Of a stretch of DNA of 12,363 nt, positions 7,209-12,363 are shown in pieces. Position numbers and translations under genes: made by a program. This DNA comes from JBFIHZ01 sp041601535 (GTDB taxonomy: Bacteria; Pseudomonadota; Gammaproteobacteria; Xanthomonadales; SZUA-36), in the NCBI GenBank assembly GCA_041601535.1, contig JBFIHZ010000093.1, positions 1-12,363 of the forward strand, given 5' to 3'. Below the pieces are notes generated by a model that worked only from the letters and a program-made list of their open reading frames with translations, had not been told where the DNA came from and made no database searches. How positions within the stretch are numbered: position 1 is the stretch's first letter; the number at the start of each line of letters is the position of its first letter.

Positions 7209-8183
7209 ATGTCACCCAAACGCAGATATCCAGCCATTGCTTCCTGTGAAATCACCGCGGAGAGCCATTACCGCAACCGCCGCCGTTTTCTGCGCGATTC
7301 CGGAATGGCCCTGACGGGTGCAGCCCTGTCCGCGGCCGCATTATCCAGTGGATTCAGTATCGCTTCGGCCGAGGCCGCGGTCAGCCCACTGACAACCGTA
7401 GCCGGCCCGTACAGCAGCGATGAACCGCCCAATTCCTGGGAGGACATCACCACCTACAACAATTTCTACGAGTTCGGCACCGGCAAGGACGACCCGCACC
7501 GTAATGCACAGGATTTTCGGACCCAGCCGTGGCAGGTGACGGTTTCCGGTGAATGCGACCGGCCGGGTGATTACTCCTATGAAGACATCATCAAGCCGCA
7601 TGCGCTGGAAGATCGCGTGTACCGGCATCGCTGCGTGGAAGCCTGGTCCATGGTGGTGCCATGGGTTGGCTTTCCCCTGGCGGACCTGCTGAAACGGTTT
7701 GAACCCAACTCGGATGCGAAATACGTGCGCTTCAAAACCTTGCTTGATCCACAGCAGATGCCGGGCCAGCGCCGGGCAGTGCTGCGCTGGCCATACGTCG
7801 AGGGCCTGACCATTGCCGAGGCCATGCACCCGCTGACGCTGATGGTGGTGGGAATTTACGGCAAAACCCTGCCCAACCAGAACGGCGCACCCCTGCGCCT
7901 GGTGGTGCCGTGGAAATATGGTTTCAAGGGCATCAAGTCCATCGTGGAGATCGAGTTCACCCGCCGCCGGCCAAAAACCAGTTGGGAACTGGCGGCGCCC
8001 AGCGAATATGGTTTTTACGCCAACGTCAACCCGCAGGTGGACCACCCGCGCTGGAGCCAGGCGCGCGAGCGGCGCATTGGCAGCGGCCTGTTCGCCGCCA
8101 AGCAGGAAACGCTGATGTTTAATGGTTATGCTGACGAGGTTGCCTCGCTGTACAGTGGCCTGGATCTGCGACGGAATTTCTGA
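7209..8183 (+). CDS. msrP: Methionine-sulfoxide reductase catalytic subunit MsrP (Tat-exported)
   Basis: MsrP (YedY) is a periplasmic molybdenum-molybdopterin enzyme that reduces methionine sulfoxide, both R and S forms, in envelope proteins. It takes electrons from MsrQ. The 324-residue product aligns with E. coli MsrP along its length. Shared blocks include TAES near the N-terminus, YNNFYEFG, YR-x-RCVEAWSMVVPW, EQMPGQ-like QQMPGQ, EAMHPLTLM, VPWKYGFKGIKSIV, YGFYANVNP, VDHPRWSQA and a C-terminal SLY-x-GLDLR-x-NF. The molybdenum-ligating cysteine is C142. The N-terminus has a twin-arginine signal, NRRRFLRD (R24-L28 region), a hydrophobic segment, and a likely cleavage after ASA or AEA at about 54-56. 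Export folded with cofactor is therefore expected. msrQ follows after a 99-bp gap, which is longer than usual for this pair. In E. coli the pair is induced by hypochlorous acid; regulation here is unknown. Confidence 0.97.
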   Translation: MSPKRRYPAIASCEITAESHYRNRRRFLRDSGMALTGAALSAAALSSGFSIASAEAAVSPLTTVAGPYSSDEPPNSWEDITTYNNFYEFGTGKDDPHRNAQDFRTQPWQVTVSGECDRPGDYSYEDIIKPHALEDRVYRHRCVEAWSMVVPWVGFPLADLLKRFEPNSDAKYVRFKTLLDPQQMPGQRRAVLRWPYVEGLTIAEAMHPLTLMVVGIYGKTLPNQNGAPLRLVVPWKYGFKGIKSIVEIEFTRRRPKTSWELAAPSEYGFYANVNPQVDHPRWSQARERRIGSGLFAAKQETLMFNGYADEVASLYSGLDLRRNF

Positions 8184-8282
8184 ACGGGCGGCGGCCTGAA
8201 CCGGCCCCTTGCACCAGCGGAGCGGGCCATTAGGCGCGGTTGATATGGGTCCATCATCACCAGGCAGAGAAATCAATCCAGC

Positions 8283-8981
8283 ATGAACATGACGCCACAG
8301 CGCGTGCGCTTATTGAAAATCCCGGTCTTCGCCCTGTGCCTGCTGCCGCTGGCCAAATTGCTGCTGGAGACATTTGAACTGGGTGGTTTCAGCCTGGGCG
8401 CCAACCCCATTGAAGAACTGCTACACCGGTGCGGCTTGTGGGGGCTGAACTTCCTGTTGATCACGCTGGCGGTAACCCCGGCCCGCCGCCTGCTGTCCTG
8501 GAACTGGTTGCTGCGTTTCCGCCGGCTGCTTGGTCTGTTTGCGTTTTTCTATATTTGCCTGCATTTCACCGTGTATGCCGGCCTGGATCAGCGATTTGAC
8601 CTGGCGGCGGTTGGTGAAGACATCGTCGAGCGGCCTTATATCACGCTGGGCATGACCGGTCTGCTGCTGTTGCTGCCGCTGGCGCTGACATCCACAGCCG
8701 GCATGATGCGCCGCCTGGGCCGGCGTTGGGGACAGCTGCACAAGCTGGTGTATGTGGTGGCGGTTCTCGGCTGCTGGCATTTTTACTGGCAGGTCAAGCA
8801 GGATGTGGTACAGCCGTTGATCTATGCCGCACTGCTGGCCGCGCTGCTGGGCATCCGTATGGCCTATTTCTGGCAGAAAAAACGCCGCAGCCGGCGCGCG
8901 GCCAGCCCCGCCGGGAGGCGCAGTGTCAAGCACAGTGACGACAGCGGACTTGCCGGTTCCGCCAGCCAGGAGACCTCGTGA
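8283..8981 (+). CDS. msrQ: Methionine-sulfoxide reductase heme-binding membrane subunit MsrQ
   Basis: MsrQ (YedZ) is an inner-membrane b-type cytochrome that passes electrons from the respiratory chain or flavin reductase to periplasmic MsrP. The 232-residue protein shows about six membrane segments (approximately 12-32, 48-66, 82-100, 119-139, 153-169, 176-196). Candidate heme-ligand histidines are H94 (FYICLHFTVY), H153 (WGQLHKLVYV) and H166 (GCWHFYW), spaced as in E. coli YedZ. The RRLLGLFAF and LGRRWGQLHKL motifs are typical of the ferric-reductase-like domain. After the last helix there is a tail of about 35 residues, first very basic (KKRRSRRAA) and then Ser/Gly/Asp-rich, which looks longer than in E. 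coli MsrQ. The start ATG at 8283 has a weak ribosome binding site, and a second ATG lies two codons on. The stop overlaps the next gene's start (GTGA). Confidence 0.96.
   Translation: MNMTPQRVRLLKIPVFALCLLPLAKLLLETFELGGFSLGANPIEELLHRCGLWGLNFLLITLAVTPARRLLSWNWLLRFRRLLGLFAFFYICLHFTVYAGLDQRFDLAAVGEDIVERPYITLGMTGLLLLLPLALTSTAGMMRRLGRRWGQLHKLVYVVAVLGCWHFYWQVKQDVVQPLIYAALLAALLGIRMAYFWQKKRRSRRAASPAGRRSVKHSDDSGLAGSASQETS
8968..8973 (+). promoter_or_regulatory. Strong ribosome binding site inside the msrQ 3' end
   Basis: AGGAGA lies 4 bases before the GTG at 8978 and fixes that start. It sits inside msrQ, and the GTG overlaps the msrQ stop in GTGA, the arrangement expected for translational coupling of msrQ and the dehalogenase gene. 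Confidence 0.7.
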
Positions 8982-9874
8982 CGATACTCAGAACACCGGA
9001 TAAGTGCTTCACCGGCTTGCAGGGCTTCCCCTATGCCCCGCATTACCAGACCATCGAAGACCCTGATCTGGGCAGCCTGCGCATGCATTACGTGGATGCG
9101 GGCCCGTCCGATGCAGAGGTGGTGCTGTGCCTGCACGGCGAGCCCAGCTGGAGTTACCTCTACCGGAAAATGATACCGGTGTTTAGCGCTGCCGGCTTGC
9201 GTGTGCTGGCACCGGACCTGGTGGGCTTCGGCCGCTCCGACAAGCCGTCACGGCGTGAAGATTACACCTACGCCCGCCATGTCCGTTGGGTCAGTGACTG
9301 GCTGGCGGCGGTGACCTCCCGGCCGGTGACGCTGGTGGCGCAGGACTGGGGTGGCCTGATCGGACTGCGCTTGCTGGCGGAACAACCCGAGCGGTTTGCC
9401 CGGTTCTCGATTTCCAATACCGGCTTGCCCACCGGCGACCAGTCGTTTGGCGAGGCTTTTGAGCGCTGGCGCGCGTTCAGCCAGTCTGACCCGCAGTTTG
9501 ATACTGGCCACATCGTGAATAATTTTGGCCGCGGCCGGCTGAGCGACGCGGAGATCGCGGCTTACCGCGCCCCCTTTCCGGACGATGATTACAAGGCCGG
9601 CGCACGGCAGTTTCCCATGCTGGTGCCAAGCTCACCGGATGACGTGGCCGCGCCCGCCAACCGCGCGGCCTGGCAGCGGCTGGCGCAATGGACCAAACCG
9701 GCGCTGCTGTGTTTCTCCGATGGCGACCCGATTACCCGCGGCGCTGATGCGCCATTCCTGAAGCATGTGCCCGGTACCTCCGGACAACCGCACCGGATCC
9801 TGCACGGCGGTCATTTTATCCAGGAAGATGATGGCGAGACCTGGGCGCGCGCCGTGGTGGACTGGATGGGCTGA
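8978..9874 (+). CDS. dhmA: Haloalkane dehalogenase, subfamily I (alpha/beta hydrolase)
   Basis: This enzyme hydrolyses carbon-halogen bonds in haloalkanes to an alcohol and halide. The 298-residue protein matches subfamily-I dehalogenases (DhlA/DhmA/DppA type) along its length, including the subfamily block YAPHY near the N-terminus, LHGEPSWSYLYRKMIPV, GFGRSDKP, NTGLPTGDQ and SDGDPITRG. The nucleophile is D123 in QDWGG. The neighbouring W124 and probably W164 (FERWRAF) would bind halide. The oxyanion residue is E55 in HGEP, the acid is D250, and the base is H279 in HGGHF. It has no signal peptide, so it should be cytoplasmic. It starts with GTG, overlaps msrQ by 4 bp and carries a strong ribosome binding site. 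The symbol follows subfamily usage; the natural substrate is unknown, and related hydrolases such as epoxide hydrolases share the fold, but the paired tryptophans favour dehalogenase. Confidence 0.9.
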   Translation: MTILRTPDKCFTGLQGFPYAPHYQTIEDPDLGSLRMHYVDAGPSDAEVVLCLHGEPSWSYLYRKMIPVFSAAGLRVLAPDLVGFGRSDKPSRREDYTYARHVRWVSDWLAAVTSRPVTLVAQDWGGLIGLRLLAEQPERFARFSISNTGLPTGDQSFGEAFERWRAFSQSDPQFDTGHIVNNFGRGRLSDAEIAAYRAPFPDDDYKAGARQFPMLVPSSPDDVAAPANRAAWQRLAQWTKPALLCFSDGDPITRGADAPFLKHVPGTSGQPHRILHGGHFIQEDDGETWARAVVDWMG

Positions 9875-9889
9875 CCGGCCGTTGCGGTC
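9873..9889. terminator. Weak hairpin in the convergent gap
   Basis: GACCG-GCCGTTG-CGGTC begins within the dehalogenase stop codon and lies in the 68-bp gap between two convergent genes, where a bidirectional terminator would be expected. No T-run is present on either side. A second small stem, GCGG-ATCGC-CCGC, lies at 9910-9922. Both are marginal. Confidence 0.25.
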
Positions 9890-9942
9890 GGGTCTCAGGA
9901 GGCAGCCCCGCGGATCGCCCGCATGACAGCTGGCGCGGTGCC

Positions 9943-11673
9943 TCAGCCGTCGCGGTAACGGTAGGCGAACCGCCGCTTGGCGGGGTAGGGGAAAACGTCC
10001 TGCTGGCCGCCGCGCAGAATGGTGTCACGCGCTTTGCGCCAGAACTCAGGCGTCACCAGTTCACGATGGTTACGGAAAAACAGCTGGCGGTCATCCTCCC
10101 GGGGAAAAAAGAACGAACCGAATGTTTCCGGGAACACATCGTTTTCCTCGATTGAATACCAGGGCTCTGTTGACATCTCATCCATAAAGTCACTGGCTGG
10201 CGGCAGACGGCGGAAATTACATTCCGTCATATAGCAGATTTCATCGTAATCATAAAACACCACGCGGCCGTGGCGGGTGACGCCGAAGTTCTTGTGCATC
10301 ATGTCGCCCGGAAAGATGTTGGCGCCGGCCAGGTCGCGGATGGCCTGACCGTAATCCTTGATGGCCTGGCGCTGCTGCTTGGGGCTGGATTGCGCCAAAT
10401 AATCATTCAGTGGGGTCATGCGCCGTTCGATGTACACGTGTTTGATTACCAGCCGCTCGCCATCGATCTCCATGCTGGAAGGTGCCAGCGCGTAGAGTTC
10501 CGCCATCAGTTCTTCGCTGATGCGGCTGAGTGGAATGGCCACATTCGAATATTCCAGCGTATCCGCCATGCGCCCCACGCGGTCGTGAAATTTCACCAGC
10601 AGGTATTTTTCGCGCACCTGGCCGCGGGTCATTTTTTTTGGTGGATCGAACTGATCGCGAATCAACTTGAATACAAAGGGGAAGGAGGGCAGCGTAAATA
10701 CCAGCATCACGGTTCCCTTGATGCCGGGTGCGATGACGAAATTATCACGCGAATGCGTCAGGTGATGATGCAGTTCGCGGTAGAACAGGTTTTTCGCATG
10801 CTTCTGCAGGCCCAGCATGGCATACAGGTCTACCCGTGGTTTGGTCGGCATGATGGAAATCAGGAATGAGACATAGGCTGCCGGTATTTCCATATCCGTC
10901 ATGAAATAGGCGCGGGCGAAACTGAACAGCACGGCCACGTCCATTGCTTTCATCAGCAGGGTATCCACGAAAATTTCGCCGGATTCGGTCTGCAACAACG
11001 GCAGGATCATGGGCAATACTTCGTGGCCGTTGATCTGGCGGCCGACAATGTAGGCAGCCTTGTTGCGGAAAAACAGTGAGCCCAGTACCTGTATCTGGTG
11101 ATTGGGCTGGGCCTTCCAGCCGCTGCCGCGCTGCGCCGCCAGCGCCCGCTCCAGGTAACGGATATCACGCCGCAGGTTCTCAAACCGGTTCTTCAGGCCG
11201 AAGTCGGTTAACAGGCGCAGCAGACTGCAGCGCAATCCGTCCGACTGCGGGTAATAGGAGCGGTAGGTGGTGCCGGTGCCCTCCAGGTGCTCGGTATTGA
11301 TGGTCGGGCGCCAGAAGATGTAGTCATTACGGTAGTAACGCCGGTGCAGCACGCGGCAGGCCACCGAGTTGTAAAACGTCTCGGCGCACTCCGGCTGCTG
11401 GTGCTCCAGCAGCAGCGTGATGTATTGCATCTTGATGATCGGCCACAGGCTTTCATTGGTTTGCGCGGCGGGGTATTCGCGGATCAGCAGCGCCACCGTT
11501 TCGCTGACGCGCTGATCGTAGCCGCGGATGCGCATGCCTTGCTCTTCGCGCGCGCTTTTCCAGTCGCTGTGCTCGAAATGGTGGCGGGCATTGGCGCTGT
11601 AGCTGCGGAACAGGGCGTAATGGCGGTCGAAACCATTCAGTATGGTTTGCGCAACGCCTTCAATAATTGCCAT
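9943..11673 (-). CDS. aceK: Isocitrate dehydrogenase kinase/phosphatase AceK
   Basis: AceK phosphorylates and dephosphorylates isocitrate dehydrogenase, switching carbon between the TCA cycle and the glyoxylate bypass. The 576-residue protein is full length and aligns with E. coli AceK, with key residues at identical positions. These are the ATP-binding loop APGIKG at 315-320, K336 in VFKLI, D371 in GRMADT (phosphatase activity), and D457 (FPGDM) and D475 (FYDYDE) in the kinase core. Other shared blocks are FFNSV-like FYNSV, FYRNKAA-like FFRNKAA, KHAK, IERRM-x-PLN and NFGVTRHGRVVFYDYDEICYMTE. Both activities should be intact. aceK usually follows aceB-aceA; here it sits 14 bp downstream of an unrelated gene, and no glyoxylate-cycle gene is visible. 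The ATG at 11673 is preceded by a poor ribosome binding site, so read-through or coupling from the upstream gene is plausible. Confidence 0.98.
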   Translation of the reverse strand: MAIIEGVAQTILNGFDRHYALFRSYSANARHHFEHSDWKSAREEQGMRIRGYDQRVSETVALLIREYPAAQTNESLWPIIKMQYITLLLEHQQPECAETFYNSVACRVLHRRYYRNDYIFWRPTINTEHLEGTGTTYRSYYPQSDGLRCSLLRLLTDFGLKNRFENLRRDIRYLERALAAQRGSGWKAQPNHQIQVLGSLFFRNKAAYIVGRQINGHEVLPMILPLLQTESGEIFVDTLLMKAMDVAVLFSFARAYFMTDMEIPAAYVSFLISIMPTKPRVDLYAMLGLQKHAKNLFYRELHHHLTHSRDNFVIAPGIKGTVMLVFTLPSFPFVFKLIRDQFDPPKKMTRGQVREKYLLVKFHDRVGRMADTLEYSNVAIPLSRISEELMAELYALAPSSMEIDGERLVIKHVYIERRMTPLNDYLAQSSPKQQRQAIKDYGQAIRDLAGANIFPGDMMHKNFGVTRHGRVVFYDYDEICYMTECNFRRLPPASDFMDEMSTEPWYSIEENDVFPETFGSFFFPREDDRQLFFRNHRELVTPEFWRKARDTILRGGQQDVFPYPAKRRFAYRYRDG

Positions 11674-11687
11674 GGTTACGTTTCAGT

Positions 11688-12363
11688 TCATTCACCACCT
11701 GACGGTAGCACAAGCAGCCCGATGCCGGCGGCCTCGACAGATGTGCGCAAAGCGGCCAGTTCATTGCTGATGAAGCTGTTTACCTGCTGCAACGCCAGGT
11801 CCAGGTGGGTTTGCGCCAGTTCAATGTAAACATGTGCCGCCGGGCTGGCGGCGTCCAGGCTGCTGCCCACGTAGTATTGTGCCAGGCCGATCCGGTTCAG
11901 CACCTTGTCGTCGTCGTAAACATTACCCTTGGTGTTGGGGGGTACGCGGAACACGGCCTCGAGCTCATCCAGCGCGGTGATCACTTCCTGCGCCTGCTCG
12001 CGCAGTTCCTGCTGGACTGCAGCATCGCTGTCCGGGCGCTTGTTGCTCAAACTGATGATGGTGTTGACATCATCGCGCGCCTGTACCACGCGTTCCAGCG
12101 CGGTAATGGCTGCTGCCTGCATGTCCTGCAGTTGCAACAGGTCGCGGTAATTGGCTTCGCGGTCGGCCTGGCTAATGTTGGAGCGCGGGTCCGGCAATAC
12201 CGTCACCGTGGCTTGCTGCCGTGCGGCTTCATCTTCTTCGCCCAGGCTGAGGGCTACCACGTACTGGCCAGGCGGCACCTCCGGCCCGGGTGGCAAATCC
12301 GCCTCGGGATCGGGCGGCTGCGGCCCGGGTGCCGGACGCACCCCGTCATGGCTCAGGTCCCAA
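11688..12363 (-). CDS. C-terminal end of a BNR/sortilin-like repeat protein (5' end outside window)
   Basis: The frame is open to the window edge, so the gene starts beyond it; the GTG at 12341 is almost certainly internal. About 224 residues are visible. They begin with WDL, then a Pro-rich insert (PGPQPPDPEADLPPGPEVPPG), an Ig-like strand pattern (GQYVVALSLG) and VLPDPR-x-N-I-SQADREAN, followed by a mainly helical tail of about 150 residues. The order WDL, then PPG-x-Y, then VLPDPR-x-x-x-SQAD is what I recall at the C-terminus of large exported bacterial proteins annotated as sortilin-like or BNR-repeat 'glycosyl hydrolases', whose beta-propeller would lie upstream. No enzymatic role is established for this tail. 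It ends 14 bp before aceK on the same strand, so the two may be co-transcribed. The family call rests on recalled pattern similarity. Confidence 0.7.
   Translation of the reverse strand, partial: WDLSHDGVRPAPGPQPPDPEADLPPGPEVPPGQYVVALSLGEEDEAARQQATVTVLPDPRSNISQADREANYRDLLQLQDMQAAAITALERVVQARDDVNTIISLSNKRPDSDAAVQQELREQAQEVITALDELEAVFRVPPNTKGNVYDDDKVLNRIGLAQYYVGSSLDAASPAAHVYIELAQTHLDLALQQVNSFISNELAALRTSVEAAGIGLLVLPSGGE

Noticed and set aside
7130..7249. A 39-codon + strand ORF starting in the msrP leader loop and overlapping the msrP start, a candidate leader peptide
   Set aside because: It has no clear ribosome binding site and no recognisable composition bias or stalling motif; it is better explained by the structured leader and by msrP in another frame.
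7341..8276. A 311-codon antisense ORF across msrP
   Set aside because: It mirrors a well-supported gene; long antisense frames are common in GC-rich coding DNA, and its translation resembles no family I know.
10270..10869. A 199-codon + strand ORF inside aceK
   Set aside because: AceK is unambiguous on the opposite strand over the whole stretch.
1..12363. Mobile elements, CRISPR repeats, toxin-antitoxin or defence genes
   Set aside because: None is visible: no transposase or integrase motifs, no regularly spaced direct repeats and no tRNA-like attachment sites; gene content and codon use look uniform.

Overview
This is a GC-rich (roughly 60% by eye), densely coding window that reads like an environmental gammaproteobacterium. 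The AceK and MsrP/MsrQ proteins resemble the E. coli proteins closely, including active-site spacing, and AceK is largely confined to gamma- and betaproteobacteria. I cannot place it to genus. I see no tRNA, rRNA, CRISPR array, transposase or phage gene.

Layout: six complete genes and one partial gene lie on the + strand from position 1 to 9874. Two genes on the - strand converge on them (9943-12363). In order on the + strand: (1) the C-terminal part of an NTE-type patatin-like phospholipase, cut by the window start; (2) a large exported vanadium-dependent haloperoxidase/PAP2-fold protein with all vanadate-binding residues; (3) an M3-family zinc metallopeptidase with a lipoprotein signal; (4) a secreted three-domain beta-rich protein of unknown function with an internal duplication; (5) msrP and (6) msrQ, the periplasmic methionine-sulfoxide reductase pair; (7) a subfamily-I haloalkane dehalogenase that overlaps msrQ by 4 bp. 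On the - strand: aceK (isocitrate dehydrogenase kinase/phosphatase), preceded 14 bp upstream by the C-terminal end of a BNR/sortilin-like protein cut by the window end.

How the genes may work together: most products are predicted to act outside the cytoplasm. Three of them touch halogen or oxidant chemistry. The haloperoxidase would make hypohalous species or halogenated organics, MsrPQ repairs methionines oxidised by such species in the periplasm, and the dehalogenase, apparently translationally coupled to msrQ, hydrolyses carbon-halogen bonds. This functional link is inference from gene content; only msrP-msrQ-dehalogenase looks like one operon.

The most unusual non-coding element is the 186-bp gap before msrP. 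It holds a perfect 9-bp inverted repeat whose loop is complementary to a downstream heptamer, so an H-type pseudoknot is geometrically possible. A GATAAT hexamer also overlaps one arm. I do not see a clearly novel multi-gene defence or mobile system here.
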